A DNA stretch of 64,000 nt, taken from Bacteriovorax sp. BSW11_IV (GTDB taxonomy: Bacteria > Bdellovibrionota > Bacteriovoracia > Bacteriovoracales > Bacteriovoracaceae). A program made the position numbers and the translations under genes. How positions within the stretch are numbered: position 1 is the stretch's first letter; each line of letters starts with the position of its first letter. The stretch lies in the NCBI RefSeq assembly GCF_000447755.1, contig NZ_AUNE01000052.1, positions 124,001 through 188,000 on the forward strand, read 5' to 3'. Shown in pieces: positions 24,808-33,363 of this stretch. Under the pieces are notes generated by a model. The model searched no databases. It worked only from the letters and a program-made list of their open reading frames with translations, and was not told the DNA's origin.

Positions 24808-26343
24808 ATGGGTTGTCAATTGAAAAGGATTTCAAAGTTCATATTAATTTTTGTTCTTCTTACTGCTTGCGCAAAACAGGACAAGCAAAGTGGCGAACAA
24901 ATCGATCAAAGAGCATGGTTTAACACTGATAAACAGTTCTCATACCGCTCTAGCATGGGTGAAATTCCTTTTCACCCCTTTTTTGATGCGTCCGCGAAAA
25001 ACAAAAATTATTCTGAGAATGAGTTGAATGTTTTTATTTTGACTCAACGTGACTCAAAATTTCACTACGAATTCGATTTGGCCTCAGGCTCTGCTTATTT
25101 GAAAAGAACATTTTGCCCTTACAAAGATTCTTGGGCCCGCTACAGTTCAAAGCTTGAAACTCTTCCTTTTAACGTCGGTTTGGTTCCACGCTCCCTTGAT
25201 CAGCTTGCAGCACCCCAAAAAGTCTATATCTTTGGCAACGCACCTGAAGGGAAGGTTACTGACAGTGTCGTGTACCCAGTGAGAGTCGTCGGAGGAGTTG
25301 TTGAGCAGTATTGTCGAAACTTTCCATGCTCACTAAGAGATGAGTGGGTTTCTAGACTTGTTTATATCGCGGTTTTTAATGATGACGAAAATTTTAAAAG
25401 CGTTGTAGATCTCGATGGCCTTAAGAGAAAAGTTGATTGGTCAAATGCACGTGCGGCCATGGAGAATTATCTTGGAGCAAGTCATAATGAAGATAAGATT
25501 CTTCCGGCCTATCGTGTTCTCAATGAAGTTAGCTTGAACAATGTTCTTGATTTTTCTAGTAAAAACAACCATCACTTCACGGGCAATAGTGCAAAGGCCC
25601 TTCAAAAGAGTTGTCATGCCCTCTATGATTATGTCTGGAACAATGCTTCTGAGCTCTATCCAGAAGGGAAGAAGACTCCTTCTAAAAAGGCGCAAGAAAA
25701 GAAAATTCAAGATGAGAAATTTGAAAAAGATCTACCAGTTGCCTCAAAGCTACAGGGTAACGTTTTAATGTTCGAACAAAAAGAGAAGCCTTCAGAAGTT
25801 GAAAAAATTATGAATAAACGTTTTTCAAACTTCTCTTCTTTTTTTCGTCATTTTTACAACCACCATAGAAGCAAATATCTGACGTGCGAGAAATTCATTC
25901 AATCGAGTTCCATTACAGACAATTTTGAAAGACATTGGTTTTTTGCATACTTTTTGAACTACTTTCATCTTGAAGAAGTTGGTTTGATTTACAACTGTAA
26001 CAATGAAGCATGGATTGAAAATCCGCTTCTTCAATCAGGGAAAAGACTCTACGATAATAAAAAAATGCTTAGCGGATGTTCGACTGAATCTCTTGATCTT
26101 GCAATGATTCGTGGAATTACAGCTATGACGAGTCGCCAAAGAAGTGGCCTATCTTACTATAAATATATTGAGTATGATTCTGGTGCAGGGCACACTCACG
26201 AGAAGATTTATAGATGGATTTATGAATCGGGCAAGAGGTTGTCATGTGAAGACAACAAGTCGCAGTCCATTTTTCCTGAAGATGTGAACTGGCAGTCCTT
26301 TCATAAGAAAACACAGCTAGATAAAAGTGGGTATATTTACTAA
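24808..26343 (+). CDS. Lipoprotein of unknown function
   Basis: A 511-residue lipoprotein (FILIFVLLTACAKQ, lipobox LTAC). The mature part has no family I recognise; it is rich in Trp/Tyr/Phe and Cys, with repeated Cys-containing stretches (KRTFCPYKDSWARY, EQYCRNFPCSLRDEWV, LIYNCNNEAW, LSCEDNKSQS). The segment around 320-350 is charged, so a two-domain layout is likely. The start is the ATG at 24808 or the TTG at 24820, which gives a more typical short n-region; neither has a strong ribosome site. It ends 35 bases before the NuoB-like gene on the same strand and may be co-transcribed with that module. Confidence 0.7.
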   Translation: MGCQLKRISKFILIFVLLTACAKQDKQSGEQIDQRAWFNTDKQFSYRSSMGEIPFHPFFDASAKNKNYSENELNVFILTQRDSKFHYEFDLASGSAYLKRTFCPYKDSWARYSSKLETLPFNVGLVPRSLDQLAAPQKVYIFGNAPEGKVTDSVVYPVRVVGGVVEQYCRNFPCSLRDEWVSRLVYIAVFNDDENFKSVVDLDGLKRKVDWSNARAAMENYLGASHNEDKILPAYRVLNEVSLNNVLDFSSKNNHHFTGNSAKALQKSCHALYDYVWNNASELYPEGKKTPSKKAQEKKIQDEKFEKDLPVASKLQGNVLMFEQKEKPSEVEKIMNKRFSNFSSFFRHFYNHHRSKYLTCEKFIQSSSITDNFERHWFFAYFLNYFHLEEVGLIYNCNNEAWIENPLLQSGKRLYDNKKMLSGCSTESLDLAMIRGITAMTSRQRSGLSYYKYIEYDSGAGHTHEKIYRWIYESGKRLSCEDNKSQSIFPEDVNWQSFHKKTQLDKSGYIY

Positions 26344-26378
26344 TTGATAAGATGTCTTTTCCCGATGTAGAATAGGGC

Positions 26379-26894
26379 ATGAGTAAATATACTTCACGAT
26401 ATGCAACGGGCGAATTCGCCCTGTCACAATTTGCAACTTTTGCACAATCAGAGCAATTTGTTGAACGATTCGTTCACAAATTGAGTTTGAAGAGATTGTG
26501 GTTCTATCCTTTGGTCGATTTTATTGGTTTATCAAAGCTGATGGGTGCCTACTTAATGGCCCATGAACACAAGTATTCAATTAAAGATTTTATTAGTCCA
26601 AGTCTTGATATCAAAGAAGCTGATATTTTGATTCTCAAAGGGCCAATGACTCAAAAGATGTATGAGGAAATTCTCCCTCGCTTTCATTCAATGCCGCAGA
26701 AAAAGTGGGTTATTTATATCGGTCCTAAAAAAACTATTACATGGTCTGATAGTCTAGAATTTGATTTTGAAAATCAAAGTGAGATTGCTGTCGATATTTA
26801 TATCCCTGGTGGAAGAATTTCATCTCGCGCTTTGCTGGAAGGCATTGAGTTGTTGCATGAAAGGGTAGCGCAAGGAGTTTGTGCTAATGCTTAG
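26379..26894 (+). CDS. NuoB-like protein lacking all cluster N2 cysteines
   Basis: The 171-residue protein aligns by eye with NuoB (PSST). KEADILILKGPMTQKMYEEI corresponds to the ADVLIVAGTVTKKM region, KKWVIYIGPKKT to the PKWVIAMGAC region, and VDIYIPGGRISSRALLEGIE to VDVYVPGCPPRPEALLEGI. In true NuoB four Cys hold the terminal [4Fe-4S] cluster N2. Here CC, GAC and PGCP are all replaced and the only Cys is at position 168, near the C-terminus. The frame is intact. It overlaps the NuoCD-like gene by 8 bases. It is probably a structural or repurposed subunit; electron transfer to quinone through N2 is not possible. Confidence 0.8.
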   Translation: MSKYTSRYATGEFALSQFATFAQSEQFVERFVHKLSLKRLWFYPLVDFIGLSKLMGAYLMAHEHKYSIKDFISPSLDIKEADILILKGPMTQKMYEEILPRFHSMPQKKWVIYIGPKKTITWSDSLEFDFENQSEIAVDIYIPGGRISSRALLEGIELLHERVAQGVCANA

Positions 26895-28401
26895 TTCATT
26901 TGAAAATAGATTAAAAGATAAGTTTCAAGATGCTTTTTACAGCGAAAATGGTCATTTCTTTTTAAAAGATATGGGCGAGTCTTTGTATGAAGTGATTAAT
27001 GAGTTAAAAAATCAGTACGGGTTTATCGTACTTGTGGCCACTCATGAGCTTAGTGATGATAGAATTGCTATTCAGCTTTCAAACCTTGAATTTCACAAAA
27101 GAATATTCGTTCTCTGTAAGGCACAAGATTTACTTGTTAAAAATATTAATGAGCTTTTTCCAATGTTAAATTGGTATAAGAACTCTTGTACTTCATTAGA
27201 TTTTTCTCAATGTCCATTTCCTCGTGATTACTCAATCTCTGAGGAAGAAGAATTGGCGAGAGAGTATTTAAATTTGGGGCCAATATCACCTTTGACACTT
27301 AATCTCGCGAAATGCGCTGTTGAGTTAGATGGTGAAACAATTAAGCGATTCAAGATAGCGACAGGTTATCATAGAACAGGAATTGAATCTTCCTTATGTA
27401 AGAGAAATTTTCTACAACTATCAGCGCTTCTTGAAAATTACTATTCACCAATGTCTTTAGAAATGTCATTTTTAGTGAATCATACTCTTGAAACAATGCT
27501 TGGACTCAATATTTCTCTTAGAGCAAAGGCCATTAGAATGGTTATGCTTGAGTTATCTCGTATTGGTGGCCATTTCGCAAATTTTGAGCGCATCTTTTCG
27601 ACACTTGGTTTAAGTCTAGAATCTCATTTCGTGTATGGACTTAAAAATAGTGTTCACGAGCTGTTTGGCCACTATAATCATTCACAATACGGCGAAGGGA
27701 TTATAAAGCTAGGTGGACTTGTTCACGATTTACCAGTTGGCTGGATTGCTCGCTGTTTGAATACGCTGTCACTACTTGGTCAAAAAGTTTCTTCATTGAA
27801 AAATAACTTAACGAATTCAACTTTTTGGATGAGTAAAACAGAAACCTATAAAGTTCATGCAGGAGATGCCCTCGCGTTTGGATTCTCTGGACCCTCTCTA
27901 CGCTCAACAGGTGTAAATTACGATTTAAGAAAGGCGGATCCTTTTTATCTTTATGATGAAGTTCAGTTCGATATACCTCTAGGGATTGATGGAACAAACT
28001 ATGACCGCTTCCTCGTTCGTCTAGAAGAAGTGAATCAGTCTATCCGTATTATTTTGCAAATTTTAGATAATATGCCACAAGGTGAATACCTTATGGGGCC
28101 AATGAAAGAGTGGAAAAAGCTAAAGGCCAATGGTCAGCGTGCAGAATATATTGATGCCGTTTCTAAAGGACTAACCTTCAATAGTGGAATTTACTATTCA
28201 AGTTTCGAATCGACTCATGGAGAACTAGGTTTGTTATTAGAGGTTAAAGATGGAGAGTCGTCACCGTATTCGCTTTCTTTAAACTTACCTGGTCGCTCAT
28301 TTTTATGTGCCTTGGAAAAGCTACTGATAGAATCTTCATACACTGAGATATCGACTTCCATTGCTTCGTTTGGAATAGAAGGCAAGGAGGTTGATAAATG
28401 A
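26887..28401 (+). CDS. NuoCD-like fusion with altered quinone-site motif
   Basis: A 504-residue protein joining a short, poorly conserved NuoC-like part (1-110) to a NuoD-like part. VELDGETIKRFKIATGYHRTGIES mirrors the LELDGE...GYLHRGIE stretch of NuoD, later RAKAIRMVMLELSRIGGHF matches RAQYIRVILLELNRI, and the C-terminus SIASFGIEGKEVDK matches the GSLDIVMGEVDR end. The invariant GPxHPxxHG, whose His contacts ubiquinone, reads GPISPLTLN (131-139), so both His are missing. There are no CxxC pairs for nickel, so it is not a hydrogenase. The ATG at 26887 has AAGGAG 9 bases upstream. It overlaps its neighbours on both sides, in one operon. Confidence 0.82.
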   Translation: MLSSFENRLKDKFQDAFYSENGHFFLKDMGESLYEVINELKNQYGFIVLVATHELSDDRIAIQLSNLEFHKRIFVLCKAQDLLVKNINELFPMLNWYKNSCTSLDFSQCPFPRDYSISEEEELAREYLNLGPISPLTLNLAKCAVELDGETIKRFKIATGYHRTGIESSLCKRNFLQLSALLENYYSPMSLEMSFLVNHTLETMLGLNISLRAKAIRMVMLELSRIGGHFANFERIFSTLGLSLESHFVYGLKNSVHELFGHYNHSQYGEGIIKLGGLVHDLPVGWIARCLNTLSLLGQKVSSLKNNLTNSTFWMSKTETYKVHAGDALAFGFSGPSLRSTGVNYDLRKADPFYLYDEVQFDIPLGIDGTNYDRFLVRLEEVNQSIRIILQILDNMPQGEYLMGPMKEWKKLKANGQRAEYIDAVSKGLTFNSGIYYSSFESTHGELGLLLEVKDGESSPYSLSLNLPGRSFLCALEKLLIESSYTEISTSIASFGIEGKEVDK

Positions 28402-28820
28402 TTTTAGATAAAGTTCTTTATGATAAAAGAAATCCTCTTTCGTCACTGTTGAAAATAATTAGACTCTTCTTTGCAGATTTACTCATTGTTTTCAGAAAGA
28501 AAAAAATGGCGCCAGATATTTTGTTGGCAAGTCAGCTAAGAGGTATTCCTGTTAAAGTAAAAAAAGGTGGCTGCTCTGATTGCGATTTATGTATTCAAGT
28601 TTGTCCAACGAATGCTTTAGAGACTAATTCAAATAAACTGCTTTTAAATGTTGAGCGTTGTATTTACTGTGAAGACTGTATCACTTTTTGTCCTGATGAT
28701 TCTTTAAAGAGTTCTAAAATCAATGTCTTTTCAAGTCATGGAGAAAATAAGAACTTTCTTATTGATCTTGAGAAAGAAGGTGAGTTGGTTCTTGGGAAAG
28801 GGCAGACTGTAGAAGCTTAA
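28398..28820 (+). CDS. NuoI-like 2x[4Fe-4S] ferredoxin
   Basis: A 140-residue NuoI-type subunit. A hydrophobic and basic N-terminal part (LLKIIRLFFADLLIVFRKKK) is followed by the NuoI-like RGIPVKVKKGG and two complete four-Cys motifs, CSDCDLCIQVCP and CIYCEDCITFCP, that can hold two [4Fe-4S] clusters (N6a/N6b in complex I). In contrast to its NuoB-like partner, all eight ligands are intact. It starts within the stop of the NuoCD-like gene (ATGA) behind a GGAGG site. Its last 62 bases run antisense to the end of aat. There are no membrane-arm genes nearby. Confidence 0.88.
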   Translation: MILDKVLYDKRNPLSSLLKIIRLFFADLLIVFRKKKMAPDILLASQLRGIPVKVKKGGCSDCDLCIQVCPTNALETNSNKLLLNVERCIYCEDCITFCPDDSLKSSKINVFSSHGENKNFLIDLEKEGELVLGKGQTVEA

Positions 28821-29430
28821 TATAGTCTTTGCGCTTAATTTCCTCGCCACCCATGGCCTTAACAACTGATGTTACCATTTGAGTGTCCAGCATGGGCACT
28901 CCCATGTCTTGAAATTTTTCAAAAAGTTTTACAAGAACTACTTTTGAAGCATTCTCTTTGCGAAAAAACATGGACTCGCCTGAAAAAAAGCTATTAATAC
29001 AAACGCCATAAAGTCCACCTACAAGTTCTTCATTGTCATAGCATTCAACACTATAGGCGTAACCTTCTTTAAAAAGGTTATAATACCCCTCAATAATTTC
29101 TTCTGTGATCCAAGTGTCACTTTGATCTTTTCTATTTGTTAACTCTTGGCATCCGCGCATGACTCCTAGAAAATCTTGATTGAAAGTAACTTTGTAATGA
29201 CTTTTTTTCATAAACTTTATAAGTGAGCGCGGAATATGAAAATTTTTTAGCAGAAGCACGCCTCTGGGGTCTGGTGAAAACCAGGCCATCGGATAATCAT
29301 CACCTAATGGCCAAGGGAAAATTCCTTGTGAATAGGCCAATAAAAGCGATTCGGGGGCGAGATCTCCCCCGAGTGCAAGTAGGCCATTCTCATCGGCCTT
29401 ATCTATTGGTGGAAATTGAACGATTGGCAT
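28759..29430 (-). CDS. aat: Leucyl/phenylalanyl-tRNA--protein transferase
   Basis: Aat adds Leu or Phe to proteins with N-terminal Lys or Arg and so feeds the bacterial N-end rule (ClpS/ClpAP). The 223-residue sequence has the conserved GLLALGGDLAPESLLLAYSQ, GIFPWPLGDD, PMAWFSPDPRGVLL, WITEEIIEGYYNL, GYAYSVECYDNEELVGGLYG, GESMFFRKENASKVVLVKL and MLDTQMVTSVVKAMGGEEI. The start overlaps the agmatinase-like gene end by 32 bases, which makes it the last gene of a four-gene overlapping operon. Confidence 0.95.
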   Translation of the reverse strand: MPIVQFPPIDKADENGLLALGGDLAPESLLLAYSQGIFPWPLGDDYPMAWFSPDPRGVLLLKNFHIPRSLIKFMKKSHYKVTFNQDFLGVMRGCQELTNRKDQSDTWITEEIIEGYYNLFKEGYAYSVECYDNEELVGGLYGVCINSFFSGESMFFRKENASKVVLVKLFEKFQDMGVPMLDTQMVTSVVKAMGGEEIKRKDYIKLLQSALSQEPTHLLSQDQ

Positions 29431-30529
29431 TGGCCATGGCCTCGATTAAAAATTGTCCGAGAGAACTCGCAACACTTAAAGTCGTGTCCGGTTCACTTTG
29501 CTTACCTTCGTTAGTTGCTAGAAAAGGAGCAATCTCTACTATATCTGCCCCTGTAATAGGGAAGTTTGAACTAATGAGTTTTAAGATCGTCATGGCCTCA
29601 TGGGGGTCAAGACCATCTTTTTCTGGTGTTCCTGTTGCCGATGCATAGCTTGAATCAATAGCATCGATATCAAAGCTGACATAAATTTCTTGAACACCTT
29701 CTTTTTTGTAATGTTCAATAATTTCGTTGGCCACTTTCTCTGCGCCTTTTTCTTTTACGTCTTTGGCCCAGTGTTGATGAACTCCAAATGTTGTTTCCCA
29801 ATGCTCTTTAGATTTACCTGTAGAGCGAATACCAATTTGATGCATAAGCGCAGGTGAGTCTAAGAATTCGAGTACGTGTGTTGCCCATGATCCGAAACAA
29901 ATATCAATCCCCAGTCGTTCTACAAGTAAGTCCGTATGAGCATCAAAATGGACAACAGCGACTTTCTTGCCTTGGGCCTTTTTTGCTTTTAAATATGACT
30001 TCACCAAAGGGTAGCTGACAGAATGGTCTCCACCGATGGCAAAAATTCCTTTGGTTGGAAAAGTGTCATAGAAATTTTTTGTAAAATCTTCTGTGATCGA
30101 AAGAGAACTTACGGGAAGCTCACTTTTTTCATCGCCATAAAGCGCCTTACGACAATTGGCGATAGTTGGATCATTTAAATATTTGTCATGCAAAAGGTGA
30201 GGGATAACTCTAATATCACCCATATCAAAAATATTAAGATTGGGATTATCTGCTAAGAGCTGCTCTCTTAGAAATAATGGTCCCCAGTTGGCCCCTCTTA
30301 AAATACCGCCACCTGTATCTGAACACACTCCTAATAAACAAGGAGCATCACTGGTAGCAAGGCCATCAAGTGATTTCATCCAAAGGGCCTCTATATTTTC
30401 TGTGGTCTTGAAAAGTTTTTGATGAAGTCCTTCTTTTCTTTCTTTGGCCGTATTTACAGTAAAGACACCATTGCCTGGAGGGCAAAGATAAGTCTTCATT
30501 TTTGTTAATAGATCACTTTGTTTTTTCAT
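29399..30529 (-). CDS. Arginase/agmatinase/formimidoglutamase-family ureohydrolase
   Basis: A 376-residue, binuclear Mn enzyme family member. The metal-binding signatures are all present: GGDHSVSYPL, VVHFDAHTD and VSFDIDAIDSSYASATGTP; GVCSDTGGGILRGANWGP and ADIVEIAP support the assignment. It has an extra N-terminal segment of ~60 residues compared with agmatinase. The exact substrate (agmatine, guanidinobutyrate, formiminoglutamate or other) cannot be decided. It has a 4-base ATGA overlap with the upstream dehydrogenase gene and a 32-base overlap with aat, so it is part of one coupled operon. Confidence 0.88.
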   Translation of the reverse strand: MKKQSDLLTKMKTYLCPPGNGVFTVNTAKERKEGLHQKLFKTTENIEALWMKSLDGLATSDAPCLLGVCSDTGGGILRGANWGPLFLREQLLADNPNLNIFDMGDIRVIPHLLHDKYLNDPTIANCRKALYGDEKSELPVSSLSITEDFTKNFYDTFPTKGIFAIGGDHSVSYPLVKSYLKAKKAQGKKVAVVHFDAHTDLLVERLGIDICFGSWATHVLEFLDSPALMHQIGIRSTGKSKEHWETTFGVHQHWAKDVKEKGAEKVANEIIEHYKKEGVQEIYVSFDIDAIDSSYASATGTPEKDGLDPHEAMTILKLISSNFPITGADIVEIAPFLATNEGKQSEPDTTLSVASSLGQFLIEAMANANRSISTNR

Positions 30530-31500
30530 AGGATATAATCTTCTTTTATTTTGTTTTGTAGCAAGAGTTCTTTGTAAAACCCTTTGAATTCTTCAATTTT
30601 ATCACAGGTTTGAATAAACTTACTAATGACGTCAAATTCATATTTTATGATTTCAGAGTTTAATGACGAGTAAACACCTGCAATATGTGAAGTCGTTATA
30701 ATATTGTCCATTCCAAGAAAATCTATTTTCTTATAGGGTTCTTGTTCGAAAACATCAAGGTAGGCCGTGGCATACTTATTTTTAGTTAGCACTTCCATCA
30801 AATCCAGTTGATTCACAATAGGGCCTCGCGCCGGATTGATGAGGACAAAGTCTTTTGCTAATGAGGTAAGGAAGGCCTTATCAACTAAATACTTACTTGT
30901 AGGATTTAAACTGGCCGCCACGATGACAAGATCGCAATCTTTTTGTTCTAGTTCTTTATAACCTTTTTCAGGATCGTAAATACTCATTGATTGTACCAAT
31001 GGTCCCAAGCTTTGATGAACAAGTTTTCCAATATGCCCATAACCAATGAGAAGGACTTTTTTGGTATTTAGGAGATGACGGTTCCAAGTTCTATTAGCGT
31101 CCCATTCATCTTGCTTTTTAAAGGAGCTGTAATGTTTAAAGACAGCACTTAATATATAGTTTGTTACGGCATGGGCCCTAATAGGGTTTCCTAGAATTAT
31201 GGGAAAAGGTGCATTTTTAATAAAGTCATAACTTAAATTGTCATGACCCGAATTTGGATGAATAAGAAGTTTTGTATTCTTATATTCTTCCTCAGAAATT
31301 TGTTCTACTTTGGTTTGACTTGTTGTGATGAGAATAAGGGGAGAATTGCCTTCAGTGACTTCTTCTCCCCAGTGATATTCTATTTCAGGGATTATCTCAA
31401 GGTGCTTCTTCTCTATTTGTTTGAAGTTTGCACCTTGATATTCAGATACATTTTTTCTAACTACTTTATACTTTTGTCCGTTAGGTACCACTTTCTCCAT
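30526..31500 (-). CDS. D-isomer-specific 2-hydroxyacid dehydrogenase
   Basis: NAD-dependent oxidoreductase of the D-2-hydroxyacid family, 324 residues from the chosen ATG. The NAD fold shows KVLLIGYGHIGKLVHQSLG and an acidic residue at the second strand end (SIYDPE). The catalytic residues are the Arg in FVLINPARGPIVN, the Glu in LDVFEQEP and the His in TTSHIAG. I chose the ATG at 31500 because AAGGGA is 8 bases upstream; longer in-frame starts lie deep inside the upstream gene. It still overlaps that gene by 40 bases. The true substrate is unknown. Confidence 0.87.
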   Translation of the reverse strand: MEKVVPNGQKYKVVRKNVSEYQGANFKQIEKKHLEIIPEIEYHWGEEVTEGNSPLILITTSQTKVEQISEEEYKNTKLLIHPNSGHDNLSYDFIKNAPFPIILGNPIRAHAVTNYILSAVFKHYSSFKKQDEWDANRTWNRHLLNTKKVLLIGYGHIGKLVHQSLGPLVQSMSIYDPEKGYKELEQKDCDLVIVAASLNPTSKYLVDKAFLTSLAKDFVLINPARGPIVNQLDLMEVLTKNKYATAYLDVFEQEPYKKIDFLGMDNIITTSHIAGVYSSLNSEIIKYEFDVISKFIQTCDKIEEFKGFYKELLLQNKIKEDYIL

Positions 31501-33155
31501 GCTTCGTCCCTTTCGCCTGGGTCGTACACGTAGTGCTTGTATTTTGTTGTACAAACTCTCTTGTGCTCGACATTGTCGTTGAAGGGAGTTCTGACTGTAA
31601 CAGTTCGACAACTCTTGATTTTTTTATCGTACATCGTTTGACCAGATGTATGTTGGTTTTCACTTCTTACGAAATCAAGCCTGTCAGCTAAATCATCTAA
31701 AGTTACAGGTAGAATCTCACCTTTTTTCTTTGAGTATATTGAGTATTCTAACTCAATTGGTGAGTGTTCGTAAAAAATAAGTGAGGCCACATTATCAGGA
31801 GAAATTGTATTTCTTCCCCAAATATATTCTGTCGGCCAATCGATATGACCAAATGCGAGGAAAACCAGTTCTGAACACACAATCTTATCAGTTGTCGCAA
31901 CGTCAAAATTGAAGTCGTACTTTTTGCCAAGGTGCTCAAAAGAGCGACTATAAATGATATTGACGGCCTTTTTGTTTGTTAGAGCTCGCGGGTCTCTAAT
32001 TATTCCAATTTCATCAATTTCCATAAACTCTTTAAGAGTATTAAGGCGTACACCAGGTCTAACGGCCTCGATGATATTGTAGCCTTGTCTGATCTTTTCA
32101 TGGAAAGGCACGATGGCCGGAAGATCCCAAAAACCATAGGCCCTAAGTTGTGCTTCTGTACCTAACCAGATAGCAGCGTGACCATAGTGTCCAGGAATAA
32201 AAGTATCCGTTAGTGCAAAAGGAGTCTTTTCCACAAGAATATCTAATGGTTTTAAATGATCTTTGATGGCATTGTAAGCGTAGTGGTCATCGAAAAGATA
32301 TCCATGCCTCCATCTTACTGCTCCTACAATATTTCCAAAGACTCCACTTACAAAATTTGTTACACGACCTAAGAATGAAATCACTGAATCCATGAAGCCG
32401 TGGTTTGATAACACTCCGTAAGAGCGATCTAGGATTTCTCTTGTTGATTTATTATTAGCGAGCTCATCAGTGATAACTTCAATATCCTGATCATTCAAAT
32501 CAAGGATATTACCCCAGTTCTTTCTCAAACTCTTGGCATGGGCCTTAAGCATTTTACGATTTTCTTTAGAGAGAATTCTCTCCGCAAGCTCCATAAGTCC
32601 TTCGATATTTTTCTTTGAGAGAAAAATATTTTTGACAACTCGACGAATATTACCGTCTCTCCAGTAACCGTCATAAGAGTCGATGAGAATATCAAAAAGA
32701 TAGAGTTGGGCCGTGTACCAAATCATATTTTTCTTTAAAACTTTAGCGTCATCTAAAGGAAACATTTCATCTGAAGGAAGATCTTCAAGGGGTTTGTAGG
32801 CCAGTAAAAATTGAATATATCTAAGGGCCATAAGTTGGAAGGTATCAACAAGCTTACTCATGATGTCTAATTGAGCACCACTTATGACTTCGTTATCTGC
32901 AATGATAATTTGGATTTTTTTTGAAAACTCGCTATTGAAGTGACCCGTCTTTAAGGCCAACTTATTTAAGCGTGTGAAGTTCATTAAATTATTTTGCAAT
33001 GTTTCGGCACTGTTACCGCGCTCTACAGTAATTGTGTTGAGTTCATCACGAATTAACTGCAGTGTAATGGTAGGCGTATTGCTTGTTGCCCCAAAAGAAA
33101 GTTGTGTTGTGAAGACAACTCCTAAAACAATGATTAGACTCTTCAGTCTTTTCAC
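31461..33155 (-). CDS. Exported YiiX-like permuted papain-fold cysteine hydrolase
   Basis: A 564-residue exported protein (signal MKRLKSLIIVLGVVFTTQLSFG). Residues ~20-270 form an unrecognised helical domain. A YiiX/C92-type circularly permuted NlpC/P60 domain follows, with the His in FIPGHYGHAAIWLG and the Cys in DKIVCSELVFLAFG as the likely catalytic pair, plus LKPLDILVEKTP as the usual start of the fold. Such enzymes cut amide or lipid ester bonds in the envelope. It is the first gene of the overlapping operon down to aat, an unexpected partner set for a periplasmic enzyme. Confidence 0.82.
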   Translation of the reverse strand: MKRLKSLIIVLGVVFTTQLSFGATSNTPTITLQLIRDELNTITVERGNSAETLQNNLMNFTRLNKLALKTGHFNSEFSKKIQIIIADNEVISGAQLDIMSKLVDTFQLMALRYIQFLLAYKPLEDLPSDEMFPLDDAKVLKKNMIWYTAQLYLFDILIDSYDGYWRDGNIRRVVKNIFLSKKNIEGLMELAERILSKENRKMLKAHAKSLRKNWGNILDLNDQDIEVITDELANNKSTREILDRSYGVLSNHGFMDSVISFLGRVTNFVSGVFGNIVGAVRWRHGYLFDDHYAYNAIKDHLKPLDILVEKTPFALTDTFIPGHYGHAAIWLGTEAQLRAYGFWDLPAIVPFHEKIRQGYNIIEAVRPGVRLNTLKEFMEIDEIGIIRDPRALTNKKAVNIIYSRSFEHLGKKYDFNFDVATTDKIVCSELVFLAFGHIDWPTEYIWGRNTISPDNVASLIFYEHSPIELEYSIYSKKKGEILPVTLDDLADRLDFVRSENQHTSGQTMYDKKIKSCRTVTVRTPFNDNVEHKRVCTTKYKHYVYDPGERDEAWRKWYLTDKSIK

Positions 33156-33294
33156 TATGTACCCCCCGAAAAAAGATCACCAATTTAACCATTAAATTCC
33201 CCAATTTACTGGCCTTTTTTTTGTGGTGACGCCACTTGTTATTGCATGAGCTTGGACTCTGATCAAGGAAGGTGTAAAATTTTATCACCCAACG

Positions 33295-33323
33295 TTGACG
33301 AAGGGGTCTAAAAAACATAAAAA
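33295..33323 (+). promoter_or_regulatory. Candidate sigma-70 promoter of map
   Basis: TTGACG, a 17-base spacer, then TAAAAA, about 40 bases before the map ATG. The -35 is 5/6 and the -10 is weak. The 208-bp gap here holds no other gene. Confidence 0.45.
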
Positions 33324-33363
33324 GTATTGAAATTAAAGCTTTTTTTGGCATTAGGGGGCCATT

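Noticed and set aside
26379-26894. NuoB-like gene as a frameshift product hiding its cysteines
   Set aside because: Conserved NuoB motifs on both sides of every former Cys remain in one frame, so the replacements are true substitutions.
26887-28401. [NiFe] hydrogenase large subunit
   Set aside because: No N- or C-terminal CxxC nickel ligands; the sequence follows NuoD.
33046-33351. 101-residue minus-strand ORF upstream of yiiX-like gene
   Set aside because: It lies across the promoter region and the start of a well-supported exported protein in another frame.
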